This document shows, one piece after another, positions 1 through 9,420 of a stretch of 64,000 nucleotides of DNA. The DNA lies in the NCBI RefSeq assembly GCF_900090195.1, contig NZ_LT607803.1:4180229-4244228 (forward strand). The letters are read 5' to 3'. The DNA comes from Variovorax sp. HW608. GTDB taxonomy: Bacteria; Pseudomonadota; Gammaproteobacteria; Burkholderiales; Burkholderiaceae_C. The notes under the pieces are model-generated. The model saw only the letters and a list, made by a program, of their open reading frames with translations. It did no database searches and was not told where the DNA came from. The position numbers and the translations under genes were made by a program. How positions within the stretch are numbered: the first letter of the stretch is position 1; each line of letters begins with the position of its first letter.

Positions 1-618
1 GGCGCTAGCGCGGTGGATGGCGCGCGCCAGCAGTTCCTTGCCCGCGCCGCTGTCGCCGCGCAGCAGCACGCTGGCGTCGGACTTCGCGACCATGCGCGCC
101 TCGGCGAGCAGCTCGGCCATGCGGTTGCTGCGGCTCACGATCTCGGCGCGCCAGCTCTCGTCGCCGCCCTTGCCGGAGGCTTCGGTCGGCGCGGCGAGCG
201 CGAGCGCCTGCGCGATCTTGTCGAGCAGCTCGCGGCCTTCGTAGGGCTTGGTCAGATACGAGAAGACGCCGCGCGAGGTGGCTTCCACCGCATCCGGGAT
301 GGTGCCGTGCGCGGTCAGCAGGATCACGGGCAGGGTCGGGTGCCGCTTGCGGATTTCGTCGAACAGCGCGAGCCCGTCGCGGCCGGGCAACCGGACGTCG
401 CTCAGCACGAGCTGGGGGTGCTCGATCTCCAGTTGGGTGAGCGCGGACTCGGCCGATGTGACGGCCGTGACCTGGTAGCCCGCGGCGGTCAGGCGCATCG
501 ACAGGAGCCGGAGCATGTCCGGGTCGTCGTCGACGACCAGGAGGCGAGCGCCGCGCGATCCCTCGCCGATCCCTGTGGCGGAGAGTGGCGGGGCGGAATG
601 CGGAGCCGAGCTGTTCAC
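1..618 (-). CDS. Sigma-54-dependent response regulator, GlrR/QseF type (3' part beyond the window)
   Basis: A two-component response regulator that should activate sigma-54 promoters when phosphorylated. 206 codons are visible and the gene runs off the left edge. The receiver domain covers roughly residues 25-140, with LLVVDDDPD near the start, the phospho-acceptor Asp74 in LVLSDVRLPG and the conserved Lys124 in YLTKPYEG. The start of the AAA+ domain follows, with a Walker A motif (GDSGAGKE) near the edge. The GTG start at 618 overlaps the stop of the lipoprotein gene as GTGA, so the two are probably translationally coupled. Kinase, QseG-like lipoprotein and this regulator in one operon match the enterobacterial glrK-qseG-glrR (qseE-qseG-qseF) arrangement. 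The DNA-binding domain is not visible. Confidence 0.9.
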   Translation of the reverse strand, partial: MNSSAPHSAPPLSATGIGEGSRGARLLVVDDDPDMLRLLSMRLTAAGYQVTAVTSAESALTQLEIEHPQLVLSDVRLPGRDGLALFDEIRKRHPTLPVILLTAHGTIPDAVEATSRGVFSYLTKPYEGRELLDKIAQALALAAPTEASGKGGDESWRAEIVSRSNRMAELLAEARMVAKSDASVLLRGDSGAGKELLARAIHRASA

Positions 619-1268
619 GGTGCGGGTTTCGGATGATTCGCCGGCGCGGCCGGCTGCGGGCTGTTGGGACGCGCGAAGCTGCGTTCGATGGCTCGCAGCG
701 CTTCGATCCGGTCGTTGAGCTGATCGATGCGCCGTTGCGCATCGCGCAACTGCTGGGCCTGCTTGTCTCGATCCTCCTCGACCCGCCGTTGTTCCGCAAT
801 GCGCGCCGCCAGCGTGCGCGCGAGCGGTTGCAGCGGCTGGGCTTCCGCCGACGGGTTCGTGGCCACCTTCTGCAGCAGGCTCTGCGCGCGCGCGAGGTCG
901 GCCGGGTTGCGCGTCTGCGCGAGCACCAGCGAGGTCTGCATCTGCGTCGTCGGCGTGTCGGCGAGTTCGCCGAGGCGGTTGAGCTCGTTGCCGAGCTCGG
1001 GCGGGCCGAGCGGCCGGATCCTGTCGGCATAGGCCAGCATGGCGCCGAGCGGGCCCTGCGTGAGCTGCGAGAAGATGCCGCCGGGCTGGGTGGCCGGGGC
1101 GATCGGTTCCGCCTCCACGGGCGTGATCGGCGGCGGCGGGGGCGGCAGCACCGGAACGACGGCAGGCTCCGGCGGCGGCTTGCGCGGCGGCGCCCCGCAG
1201 CCGGCCAGCAGCACCGGCATGACGAAGGTCATGACGATGGCGGACCTGCGGAAGATCGAAGAAGGCAT
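615..1268 (-). CDS. QseG-like outer-membrane lipoprotein
   Basis: A predicted lipoprotein of 217 aa lying between a sensor kinase and its response regulator. The chosen ATG at 1268 gives a type II signal peptide with lipobox LLAGC, followed by a proline-rich stretch (residues about 25-50) and an alpha-helical second half rich in Arg, Gln and Glu (for example RRIDQLNDRIEALRAIE) that is probably coiled coil. An upstream in-frame ATG would put a long non-signal extension before the signal peptide. In enterobacteria the protein at this position, QseG, is an outer-membrane lipoprotein that modulates the kinase. Here the role is inferred from position and architecture, not from clear sequence identity. 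The stop overlaps the regulator start by 4 bases. Confidence 0.8.
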   Translation of the reverse strand: MPSSIFRRSAIVMTFVMPVLLAGCGAPPRKPPPEPAVVPVLPPPPPPITPVEAEPIAPATQPGGIFSQLTQGPLGAMLAYADRIRPLGPPELGNELNRLGELADTPTTQMQTSLVLAQTRNPADLARAQSLLQKVATNPSAEAQPLQPLARTLAARIAEQRRVEEDRDKQAQQLRDAQRRIDQLNDRIEALRAIERSFARPNSPQPAAPANHPKPAP

Positions 1269-1299
1269 GGATCGCAAAGGGAGTCGTGGGCGGCGGGCT

Positions 1300-2715
1300 T
1301 CAGGCGGTACGCGGCAGCTCGATGCGGAAGCGCGCGCCCGGCCCATCCGGCAGCAGCGAGATGCGGCCGCCATGGGCTGCAATGTACTCCTGCACGATCG
1401 ACAGGCCGATACCCGTGCCCTTCACCGAATGCTGGGGCTGCCGCTCGCCGCGGTAGAAAGGTTCGAAGATGCGGTCGCGGTCGCCCTCGGCGATGCCCGG
1501 GCCCGCGTCGCTGATCTCGATGGCCGCCGTGTCGGCCGTGCCCGTGACGGTCATGGTGATGTTGCCGCCGCGGGCCGAAAAGCGGATCGCGTTCGAGAGC
1601 AGGTTGGCGATCGCGGTGCCGAGCTTCACGCGATCGACCACCACCGAGATCGGTTCGCCCTCGGCGCGCACCGTGAGCCCCTGGGCCTGCCATTGCAGGC
1701 GCTGGGATTCGATCTGCTCCTCGATCAGCGGCAACAGCGCGGTGCGCTCGCGGCGCAGTTCGCGCGCTTCGAAGGCGGCGGCATTGAAGCGCAGCAGGGC
1801 CTCGATCTGCCCCTGCAGCGCGATGGTGTTCTGCTGCAGGATCTGCGCCACTTCGCGCTGCGCGGGGTTCAGTGCGCCGGTCACGCCGTCTTCCAGCAGG
1901 GAAACGCCTTCGCGCAGCGCGGCGAGCGGGGTCTTGAGTTCATGCGACACGTGTCGCAGGAAACGTGCCTTGTCGGCGTCGAGTTCGGTGAGCCGCAGGC
2001 GCAGCCATTCGAGCTGCTGCGAAACACGGCGCACGTCCGAGGGGCCATGGATGTCGATCGGCTCGTCGAGACGGTTTTCGCCCAGGCCGACGATCGCGCG
2101 CTGCAGCCGCTTGAAGGGCCGCGCGAGCCACACGCCGAAAGCCAGCGCGAGCGAGACCGCCAGCGCGCTCGCCGCCACCACCAGCCGCATCAGCCGGGTG
2201 CGCGCGGTCTCGATGCGCTCGGCCAAGGCCTTGTTCTGCGTCTCGATGAGGAACTGCGCCTGCTGGGCGATGTTGGTGTTGAGCGCGTCGAGGTCGCGGA
2301 ACTGCATCGCCATCGAGCTTTCGCGCGCCAGCGCCGTCTCTGGTGCGCCGCTCATCAGGCCCTGGATCACCTCCAGCTGCTCGCGCCACTTTTCGGGGCC
2401 GTCGGCGCCCAGGCCGTTGGCGGTGAGGCGGTCCAGCACCTGCCTGGCATCGCGGGTGGCGTCGTCGAAGCGGCGGCGCAGCACCGCGTCGTTGAGCACC
2501 AGCGACTGGCGCCCCGCGCGCTCCATGGCGGCGGTCCGCTCGGCCAGCGACTGCGCGGAACCCGAGAGCGTGAGCGCGCGCGCCGCCGCGTCGCGGCTCT
2601 CTGTCATGAGCAGGTCGTACTGGAACACGGCGCGCAGCGCCACACCCACGAGCAGGGCGGTGATGAGGAGGAACGCGAAAAGCAGCAGTTGCTGGAACGA
2701 GCCGCGCGCGGACAT
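1300..2715 (-). CDS. Sensor histidine kinase, GlrK/QseE type
   Basis: A membrane histidine kinase of 471 aa. It has an N-terminal membrane segment (QLLLFAFLLITALLVGVAL), a periplasmic helical region of about 130 residues, a second membrane segment (LVVAASALAVSLALAFGVWL), a HAMP linker, the phospho-acceptor H-box RHVSHELKTPLAALREG (His near residue 258), an N-box (NLLSNAIRFS) and G-boxes (DAGPGI, GTGIGLSI). It should phosphorylate the regulator two genes downstream. Two starts are plausible: ATG at 2715, or GTG at 2727, which overlaps the miaB stop as GTGA and has a GAGG upstream. The signal sensed is unknown. Confidence 0.9.
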   Translation of the reverse strand: MSARGSFQQLLLFAFLLITALLVGVALRAVFQYDLLMTESRDAAARALTLSGSAQSLAERTAAMERAGRQSLVLNDAVLRRRFDDATRDARQVLDRLTANGLGADGPEKWREQLEVIQGLMSGAPETALARESSMAMQFRDLDALNTNIAQQAQFLIETQNKALAERIETARTRLMRLVVAASALAVSLALAFGVWLARPFKRLQRAIVGLGENRLDEPIDIHGPSDVRRVSQQLEWLRLRLTELDADKARFLRHVSHELKTPLAALREGVSLLEDGVTGALNPAQREVAQILQQNTIALQGQIEALLRFNAAAFEARELRRERTALLPLIEEQIESQRLQWQAQGLTVRAEGEPISVVVDRVKLGTAIANLLSNAIRFSARGGNITMTVTGTADTAAIEISDAGPGIAEGDRDRIFEPFYRGERQPQHSVKGTGIGLSIVQEYIAAHGGRISLLPDGPGARFRIELPRTA

Positions 2716-2723
2716 CCTGGTTT

Positions 2724-4151
2724 TCACTGCGCCTCGGGCCAGGAATCCCGCGGAACCGGCTTTGCCGGGCCGCTGGGATTGCCCCCGGTGAGGGGGGTGG
2801 AGGCTACACGAAGTGAGCAAGCCTGGGGGTGAGCGTCAAGTTCGCCGCGCAAGGTGTAGGCGAGCGACTTCGTGATGCGAAGGTCGATCATCTGGCCGAC
2901 CAGCCGCGCGTCGCCCTCGAAGTTGACGACGCGGTTGCACTCGGTGCGGCCCATCAGCTCGCGCGCGTTCTTGCGCGATGCGCCTTCGACCAGCACGCGC
3001 TGCACGGTGCCGACGCGGGCCGCGCCGAAGCGCTTGACGTTGCCGTCGATCACCGCCTGGAGCTGCTGCAGCCGCGCGAGCTTGACCGAATGCGGCGTGT
3101 CGTCGTGCAGCGCGGCGGCGGGCGTGCCGGGGCGGGGGCTGAAGATGAAGCTGAAGCTGGCGTCGAATTCGAGGTCGTCGATGAGCTTCATCATCTTGGC
3201 GAAGTCCTCGTCGGTCTCGCCGGGGAAGCCGACGATGAAGTCGCTGCTGAGCGCGAGCTGGGGGCGGATGGCGCGCAGCTTGCGCACCGTGCTCTTGTAT
3301 TCCATCGCGGTGTAGCCGCGCTTCATCGCCATCAGGATGCGGTCGCTGCCGTGCTGCACCGGCAGGTGCAGGTGGCTCACCAGTTGCGGCACGCGGGCGT
3401 AGGTCTCGATCAGCCGCGCGGTGAATTCGTTGGGGTGGCTCGTCGTGTAGCGGATGCGCTCGATGCCGGGGATCTCGGCGACGTATTCGATCAGCGTGGC
3501 GAAATCGGCGATCTCGGCGGTGTCGCCCATGGTGCCGCGGTAGGCGTTCACGTTCTGGCCGAGCAGCGTGACTTCGCGCACGCCCTGGTCGGCGAGGCCC
3601 GCGATTTCGACCAGCACGTCATCCAGCGGCCGGTTCACTTCCTCGCCGCGCGTGTAGGGCACCACGCAGTAGCTGCAGTACTTGGAGCAGCCTTCCATGA
3701 TCGACACGAAGGCAGTGGCGCCCTCGACGCGCGCGGGCGGCAGGTGGTCGAACTTCTCGATCTCCGGGAAGCTGATGTCCACCTGCGGGCGGCCTTCGCG
3801 CTCGCGCTGGCTCAGCATCTCGGGCAGGCGGTGCAGCGTCTGCGGGCCGAACACCACGTCCACGTAGGGCGCGCGGGCGATGATGGCGTCGCCCTCCTGG
3901 CTCGCGACGCAGCCGCCGACGCCGATCTTCACGCCCTTGGCCTTGAGATGCTTGATCCGGCCGAGGTCGGAGAACACCTTCTCCTGCGCCTTCTCGCGCA
4001 CCGAGCAGGTGTTGAAGAGGATGAGGTCGGCCTCTTCCACGTTCGCGGTGGGCTCGTAGCCTTGGGCGGCGTGCAGCACGTCGGCCATCTTGTCCGAGTC
4101 GTACTCGTTCATCTGGCAGCCGAAGGTCTTGATGAAAACTTTGCGGGTCAT
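2724..4151 (-). CDS. miaB: tRNA-2-methylthio-N6-dimethylallyladenosine synthase
   Basis: A radical-SAM methylthiotransferase that adds a methylthio group at C2 of i6A37 in tRNAs reading UNN codons. The start [20 protein letters not shown] is preceded by a good Shine-Dalgarno (GGGAGAG). The N-terminal UPF0004 domain supplies three cluster Cys residues (TFGCQ, FNTCSV, GVGGCVA). The radical-SAM CxxxCxxC is in [14 protein letters not shown] near residue 155, and a C-terminal TRAM domain follows ([22 protein letters not shown]). The protein is 475 aa. Its last roughly 38 residues, after LAYTLRGEL, are encoded by an interspersed repeat and look like a read-through extension rather than conserved MiaB sequence. 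Confidence 0.96.
   Translation of the reverse strand: MTRKVFIKTFGCQMNEYDSDKMADVLHAAQGYEPTANVEEADLILFNTCSVREKAQEKVFSDLGRIKHLKAKGVKIGVGGCVASQEGDAIIARAPYVDVVFGPQTLHRLPEMLSQREREGRPQVDISFPEIEKFDHLPPARVEGATAFVSIMEGCSKYCSYCVVPYTRGEEVNRPLDDVLVEIAGLADQGVREVTLLGQNVNAYRGTMGDTAEIADFATLIEYVAEIPGIERIRYTTSHPNEFTARLIETYARVPQLVSHLHLPVQHGSDRILMAMKRGYTAMEYKSTVRKLRAIRPQLALSSDFIVGFPGETDEDFAKMMKLIDDLEFDASFSFIFSPRPGTPAAALHDDTPHSVKLARLQQLQAVIDGNVKRFGAARVGTVQRVLVEGASRKNARELMGRTECNRVVNFEGDARLVGQMIDLRITKSLAYTLRGELDAHPQACSLRVASTPLTGGNPSGPAKPVPRDSWPEAQ
2747..2834. repeat. Interspersed repeat, family 1, copy A
   Basis: About 88 bases that recur at 4207-4291 and 57228-57310. Read in the direction of the adjacent gene, each copy starts with GCTCGCCCCC-like sequence, passes a CTTCGTGTAG-like block, a C-run/G-run hairpin and ends in GCCGGTTCCGC. 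Here the repeat overlaps the 3' end of miaB and supplies its last codons. I do not know a named family for it. Confidence 0.8.
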
Positions 4152-4206
4152 GGGACTCTCCCGGGAAATGCGGGGTAATGGCTTCAGCGCAGCGCCTTCG
4201 CGGGAC

Positions 4207-4291
4207 ACTGCGGAACCGGCTCCGCCAGGCCGCTGGTGCCGCCCCCGGCAGGGGGTTGGCGGCTACACGAAGCGAGCAAGCCTGGGGGCGA
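4207..4291. repeat. Interspersed repeat, family 1, copy B
   Basis: Second copy of the element at 2747-2834, in the same orientation. It lies just after the stop codon of the exported protein gene (minus strand, stop at 4298) and before miaB. It carries the C-run/G-run hairpin around 4240-4257, which could form a transcript 3'-end structure. Confidence 0.8.
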
Positions 4292-4297
4292 GCTTGT

Positions 4298-4801
4298 CTA
4301 CTGGCCGTACTTGGGCAGTTGGTCGAACGGGGTCTTGCCGTCGTCGCGGGGGCTGCTGTCGGAGGCCACGAAGGGCCAGAAGTTCAGCAGCGGCTTCTCG
4401 GCGGATGCTCGCTTGGTGGCGGCTTCCTCGGGCGTGAGGATCCAGACTTCGCGCACCAGTCCGGCCGCGTCGCGGGTGTAGTTCACCAGCAGGTTCTGGC
4501 CGGTGATGGAGGCGGGCATCACGAGCATCCGGTTGGCGCTCATGATGCGCGCGCCGGGCGACAGTTGCTCGGTATTGCCGTCGAGCTGGATCTGGGGATA
4601 GTTCACCACCATGAACTGCCCGCGCAGCGTGCCGGCGGGGAAGTTGCGGCCGCCGTTGGCGGCCTCGTTCTGGGTGTTGGGGATCTGCGCGGTCTGCGCC
4701 GCCGCGGGGGAGGAGAGGAGCGCGGCTGGCACGAGCAGGGCGCCCAGGGCGGCCCGCCGGGCGGAATCGAGGAGCTTCTTGCAGCGGTTCATGGGGTTCA
4801 T
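4298..4801 (-). CDS. Conserved hypothetical exported protein
   Basis: A protein of about 167 aa with an N-terminal signal peptide (MNRCKKLLDSARRAALGALL, then an Ala-rich region ending SSPAAAQ). The mature part contains RGQFMVVNYPQIQLDG and RIMSANRMLVMPASITGQNLLVNYTRD, which suggests a beta-rich periplasmic domain, and a C-terminal tail. I do not recognise a named family. ATG at 4801 is used; ATG at 4792 is equally possible because neither has a strong ribosome-binding site. It is upstream of miaB on the same strand, separated by a family 1 repeat, so co-transcription is uncertain. Confidence 0.75.
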   Translation of the reverse strand: MNPMNRCKKLLDSARRAALGALLVPAALLSSPAAAQTAQIPNTQNEAANGGRNFPAGTLRGQFMVVNYPQIQLDGNTEQLSPGARIMSANRMLVMPASITGQNLLVNYTRDAAGLVREVWILTPEEAATKRASAEKPLLNFWPFVASDSSPRDDGKTPFDQLPKYGQ

Positions 4802-5019
4802 CCAGAGGCTGGGGATGGGCGATTTTAGCGGCCGGCCCCCAGTCGCGAGGCCCGCTGAGTTGCTCTTGTACCCGCACGCTTTACTTATCTTTACGGAAGG
4901 CGGGGGCGCTTTGCGCCGCACGCTGCTCCAATAGCTGCCGCCGGAAAACTCCTGCTTGTCGCTTGCCTAGTGCGACTCCCATTCCGGCGCACAGCGCTTC
5001 GATCCATGATGGATGCCCC
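4802..5019. other. Divergent intergenic region between exported protein and RND operon
   Basis: About 218 bases between two divergent genes, so it must hold both promoters. The centre (about 4875-4900, TTTACTTATCTTTACGG) is distinctly AT-rich for this DNA and is the likeliest promoter core. A short GGCGC-TTT-GCGCC hairpin lies near 4910. No regulator gene is adjacent and I see no convincing operator. Confidence 0.4.
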
Positions 5020-6261
5020 ATGAAGAAAAATCTCGTACTCACCCTGACCGGGGTGCTGGTGGTGGCCGCCGCGGGCGGCTGGTGGTGGTCCGGCGCCCCA
5101 TCGCGCCATGCTGCGGAGACCGCCTCTGCCACCCCGGGCGGCAAGGCGGCCAACGGTGCCGGTGGCGGCGCGCCGGCGCTCGTGACCCTTGCGGTCGCCA
5201 GGAAGCAAAGCGTGCCGGTCACGGTGCAGGTCAATGGCAGCGTGGTGTCGCTCAACAGCGTCGATCTGCGGCCGCAGGTGACCAACACGGTCCGGCAGGT
5301 GCACGTCAAGGAAGGCCAGTTCGTCAAGGCCGGCCAGTTGCTCTTCACGCTCGACGACCGGCCCGACCAGGCCAACCTCGCCAAGGCCAGGGCGCAGCAG
5401 CAGAAGGACGAGGCGGTGCTGGCCGACCTGGAGCGGCAGTACAAGCGCAACCTGGAACTCGTGGCGCAGAACTTCATCGCCAGGAGCGCGGTCGATGCCA
5501 CCCTGGCGCAGCTCGACGCGCAACGTGCCGCGGTGGCCGCCGACCGTGCGGCAGTGCAAGCGGCCGACGTGGCGCTGGGCTATGCCACGCTGCGCGCCCC
5601 CATCGCCGGACGCATCGGCGCGGTCAACATCTACCCCGGCACGCTGGTCCAGCCGACGCTGTCGCTGGTCACGATCACGCAGCTCGACCCGATCGCGGTG
5701 AGCTTCCCGGTGCCTGAAGGCAAGCTGCAGGACCTGCTGGCCGCCGCCCGTTCGCACACGCCGGTCGAGGCGGTAATTCCCGGCCGCAAGGAGACGCTCA
5801 AGGGCCAGCTCAACTTCGTCGACAACACGGTCGATCCGCAGATCGGCACGGTGCGTGCGAAGGCGGTGTTCGACAACGCCGACCAGAGCCTCTGGCCCGG
5901 CCAGTTCGTCGAGACGCGCGTCACGGTGCGCACCATCGACGACGCGACCGTGGTGCCCGCCTCGGCGCTGATGATGCTGACCGAAGGGTCGTCGGTGTAC
6001 GTGATCGACGCCGAGAAGAAGGCGGCGCGGCGCAAGGTGGACGCGGTCTACACCTTCGGCACGCAGGTCGTGGTGCGCGGCGTGCAGCCGGGCGAGCAGG
6101 TGGTCATCGAAGGCAAGCAGAACGTCCGTCCGGGCAGCAAGGTGCGCGTCGAGGCGAACGGCGGGCCGCAGCGCAGCGACGAGCAGGCGCCCGGACCGGG
6201 CAGCGCCGCATCGGTCGCGCCGACCAACGCCAGCCTGGTCGCGGAACGGGAGCGGACATGA
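5020..6261 (+). CDS. RND efflux periplasmic adaptor (membrane fusion protein)
   Basis: The adaptor subunit of a tripartite RND pump, linking the inner-membrane pump to an outer-membrane channel. The 413-aa protein starts MKKNLVLTLTGVLVVAAAGG, a signal anchor. It then shows a barrel-sandwich lipoyl half-motif (VDLRPQVTNTVRQVHVKEGQ), a coiled-coil hairpin (residues about 120-190, rich in Ala, Gln and Glu), the second lipoyl half (YATLRAPIAGRIG), a beta-barrel domain and a membrane-proximal domain (GVQPGEQVVIEGKQNVRPG). The stop overlaps the pump start as ATGA. No outer-membrane factor gene is in the window, so a TolC-type partner must be encoded elsewhere. Confidence 0.93.
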   Translation: MKKNLVLTLTGVLVVAAAGGWWWSGAPSRHAAETASATPGGKAANGAGGGAPALVTLAVARKQSVPVTVQVNGSVVSLNSVDLRPQVTNTVRQVHVKEGQFVKAGQLLFTLDDRPDQANLAKARAQQQKDEAVLADLERQYKRNLELVAQNFIARSAVDATLAQLDAQRAAVAADRAAVQAADVALGYATLRAPIAGRIGAVNIYPGTLVQPTLSLVTITQLDPIAVSFPVPEGKLQDLLAAARSHTPVEAVIPGRKETLKGQLNFVDNTVDPQIGTVRAKAVFDNADQSLWPGQFVETRVTVRTIDDATVVPASALMMLTEGSSVYVIDAEKKAARRKVDAVYTFGTQVVVRGVQPGEQVVIEGKQNVRPGSKVRVEANGGPQRSDEQAPGPGSAASVAPTNASLVAERERT

Positions 6262-9200
6262 ACATCTCCGAGCTGTGCATCCGTCGTCCGGCGATGACGG
6301 TGCTGCTCTCTGCCGCGGTGGTGGTCATCGGCATCTTCGCGTACTTCCAGATCCCGGTCGCAGCGCTGCCGAGCTACAACACGCCGATCATCAACGTCAG
6401 TGCGCAACTGCCGGGCGCGAGTCCGGAGACGATGGCGTCGTCGGTCGCGCTGCCGCTCGAAAAGCAGTTCTCCACCATTCCCGGTCTGCAGACGATCAGC
6501 TCGGTCAACACGCAGGGCACGACCTCGGTCACGCTCGAGTTCGTGAGCTCGCGCGACATCGACGCCGCCGCGGTCGACGTGCAGGCGGCGCTGTTGCGGG
6601 CGCAGCGGCAATTGCCGCAGGAACTCACCCAGTTGCCGTCGTACCGCAAGGTGAACCCGGCGGATGCGCCGGTGCTGTTCATCGCCATGACCTCGGAGTC
6701 GATGACGCCGTCCGAGCTCAACGACTACGCCGAGAACTTCGTCTCGCCCACGCTCTCGACCATCGACGGCGTGGCGCAGGTGGTGGTCTACGGGCAGAAG
6801 CGCTTCGCGGTGCGTATCAAGGCCGATGCCGACCTGCTCAACGCGCGCAACATCACGCTCGACGAGCTCGCCAATGCGGTGCGGCTCGCGAACGCCAACA
6901 CGCCGGTGGGCGTGCTCGACGGGCCGCGCCAGACGCTGACCATCCAGGCGAACGAGCAGATGCTCAAGGCGGCCGATTTCGCCAAGGTCATCGTCGGCCA
7001 GCGCAACGGCGCCCCGGTGCGGCTCGACGAGGTCGCGACCATCGAGGACAGCTTCGAGTCGGTCAAGACCGGCAGCGCCTACAACGGCAAGAACTCGATC
7101 TCGCTGGCGGTGCAGCGCCAGCCCAATGCGAACACGGTGCAGGTGGTCGACGCGGTGCGCGCGCTGATGCCGCGCTTCCGCGAAGAGCTGCCGCAGTCGA
7201 TCGAGATCAGCGTGCTCAACGACCGCTCGCTCTCGATCCGCGAGGCGGTGCATGACGTGCAGCTCACGCTGCTGGGCACCATCCTGCTGGTGGTGCTGGT
7301 GATCTTCCTGTTCCTGCACCGGCTGGTTGCAACGCTGATCCCGGCGCTCACGATCCCGATCTCGCTGATCGGCGCGGTCGCGCTGCTCTACGCCTTCGGC
7401 TACAGCCTCGACAACGTGTCGCTGCTCGGCATCACGCTGGCGGTGGGCCTGGTGGTGGACGACGCCATCGTGGTGCTCGAGAACATCATGCGCTACGTCG
7501 AGAAGGGCATGGAGCCCTTCGCCGCGGCGCTGCGCGGCGCGCGCGAAGTGGGCTTCACCATCATCTCGATCTCGATCTCGCTGGTGGCGGTGTTCATTCC
7601 GATCTTCTTCATGCCGGGCGTGATCGGGCTCTTGTTCCATGAATTCGCGGTCGTCGTCGGCCTCGCGGTGATGGTCTCGGCGGTGGTCTCGCTCACGCTG
7701 GTGCCGATGCTCGCGAGCCGGCTGCTCAGGCACGTGCCGCGCAAGGGCGGCGTGCTGGACCACGAGGAAGAGCACCCCGAGCCCGGCACCGCGATCGGCC
7801 GGGCCTTCGAGCGCGGCTACCGCTGGGTGCATTCCGGCTACATGCGCACCCTCGACTGGACGCTGCGGCATCGCCCGGTGATGCTGCTCCTCGCCGCGTC
7901 GACCTTCGCGCTCACGGCGTGGATGTTCGTCACCATCCCCAAGGGCTTCTTCCCCGAGGAGGACATCGGCCAGATCCAGGTCACGACCGAGGCGGCCGAG
8001 GACATCTCCTTCCCGGCGATGAAGGCGCTGCAGGACCGTGTGGCCGAGGCCATCATGGCCGACCCGAACGTGGACTACGTCAACTCGTTCATCGGCGTCG
8101 GCGGCCCGACCGCGACGCAGAACTCGGGACGGCTGTTCGTCGTCCTCAGGCCGCGCAGCGAACGCCTGCGCATGCCGCAGGTGCTCGAATCGCTGCGCAA
8201 GCGCTTCCGCGAGATCCCGGGCATCGCGGTCTACATGCAGCCGATCCAGAACCTGCGGCTCGGCGGGCGGCAGAGCAAGGCGCGCTTCCAGTACACGCTG
8301 CAGAGCGTCAGCGCCGGCACCATGAACCTGTGGTCCGAGAAGCTGATGGAGCGCATGCGCGCCGACCCGGTCTTCCGCGACGTCACCAGCGACTCGCAGA
8401 ACCGCGGCCTGCAGGCCACGCTGGAGATCGACCGCGACAAGGCCGGCGTGCTCGGCATCGCGGTGGGCGACCTGCGCACCGCGCTCTACAACGCCTACGG
8501 CGACCGTCAGATCGGCAGCATCTACGGCGCCAGCAACACCTACCAGGTGATCCTCTCGGCGGCCGACAGCGACCGGCAGTTCGAGGAAGACATGTCGCGC
8601 CTGTCGGTGCGCAACAAGGCGGGCCAGCTCGTGCCGCTGTCGGCCTTCTCGACGGTCAAGCGCACCGTGGGACCGACCTCGATCAACCACCAGGGCCAGC
8701 TGCAGGCGGTTACGGTGTCGTTCAACCTCGCGCCGGACGTGCCGCTGGGCGACGCCACCGCGAAGATCGACCGCTTCAAGGAAGAGCTCAAGATGCCGCC
8801 CGCGATCATCACAAGCTACGGCGGCGATGCGGCGGTGTTCCAGAGCTCGCAATCGAGCCAGGCGGTGCTGCTGGTGCTCGCGGTGCTGGTGATCTACGTG
8901 CTGCTGGGCGTGCTGTACGAGAGCTACATCCACCCGATCACCATCCTGGCCGGCCTGCCGTCGGCGACGGTCGGCGCGCTGCTTTCGCTCAAGCTCTTCG
9001 GCTTCGACCTGACGCTGATCGCGACCATCGGCATCCTGCTCCTGATCGGCATCGTCAAGAAGAACGCGATCATGATGATCGACTTCGCGCTCGAGGCCCA
9101 GCGCACCCAGGGCATGAAGCCGGTGGAAGCGATCCGCGAGGCGTGCCGGCTGCGTTTCCGCCCGATCATGATGACCACGCTGGCCGCGATGATGGGCGCC

Positions 9201-9413
9201 TTGCCGCTGGCGCTCGGCCTCGGCGCCGGCGCCGAGCTGCGCCAGCCGCTGGGCGTCGCGGTGGTGGGCGGGCTGATCTTCTCGCAGGTGATCACGCTCT
9301 ACATCACGCCCGCGATCTACCTGGCGCTCGACCGCTACAGCGGCAGCGGGCCGCTGCAGGATCTGCCCGGCGAACCCATCCAGCCGCCGCACGCCGCCGG
9401 CGCTCACGGCTGA
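6258..9413 (+). CDS. RND family efflux pump permease (HAE1/AcrB-like)
   Basis: The inner-membrane proton-driven pump, 1051 aa, the usual length of AcrB/MexB-type proteins. It starts MNISELCIRRPAMTVLLSAA (first membrane helix), has two large periplasmic loops and two bundles of membrane helices. The proton-relay acidic pair is in VGLVVDDAIVVLENI at about residues 401-402. The second half has IGIVKKNAIMMIDFALEAQR and RPIMMTTLAAMMGALPLALG, typical of the hydrophobic and amphiphilic exporter branch. Substrate cannot be read from the sequence. It converges on the NRPS operon, so export of that product is possible but is only a positional guess. Confidence 0.95.
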   Translation: MNISELCIRRPAMTVLLSAAVVVIGIFAYFQIPVAALPSYNTPIINVSAQLPGASPETMASSVALPLEKQFSTIPGLQTISSVNTQGTTSVTLEFVSSRDIDAAAVDVQAALLRAQRQLPQELTQLPSYRKVNPADAPVLFIAMTSESMTPSELNDYAENFVSPTLSTIDGVAQVVVYGQKRFAVRIKADADLLNARNITLDELANAVRLANANTPVGVLDGPRQTLTIQANEQMLKAADFAKVIVGQRNGAPVRLDEVATIEDSFESVKTGSAYNGKNSISLAVQRQPNANTVQVVDAVRALMPRFREELPQSIEISVLNDRSLSIREAVHDVQLTLLGTILLVVLVIFLFLHRLVATLIPALTIPISLIGAVALLYAFGYSLDNVSLLGITLAVGLVVDDAIVVLENIMRYVEKGMEPFAAALRGAREVGFTIISISISLVAVFIPIFFMPGVIGLLFHEFAVVVGLAVMVSAVVSLTLVPMLASRLLRHVPRKGGVLDHEEEHPEPGTAIGRAFERGYRWVHSGYMRTLDWTLRHRPVMLLLAASTFALTAWMFVTIPKGFFPEEDIGQIQVTTEAAEDISFPAMKALQDRVAEAIMADPNVDYVNSFIGVGGPTATQNSGRLFVVLRPRSERLRMPQVLESLRKRFREIPGIAVYMQPIQNLRLGGRQSKARFQYTLQSVSAGTMNLWSEKLMERMRADPVFRDVTSDSQNRGLQATLEIDRDKAGVLGIAVGDLRTALYNAYGDRQIGSIYGASNTYQVILSAADSDRQFEEDMSRLSVRNKAGQLVPLSAFSTVKRTVGPTSINHQGQLQAVTVSFNLAPDVPLGDATAKIDRFKEELKMPPAIITSYGGDAAVFQSSQSSQAVLLVLAVLVIYVLLGVLYESYIHPITILAGLPSATVGALLSLKLFGFDLTLIATIGILLLIGIVKKNAIMMIDFALEAQRTQGMKPVEAIREACRLRFRPIMMTTLAAMMGALPLALGLGAGAELRQPLGVAVVGGLIFSQVITLYITPAIYLALDRYSGSGPLQDLPGEPIQPPHAAGAHG

Positions 9414-9420
9414 ACCGGGG

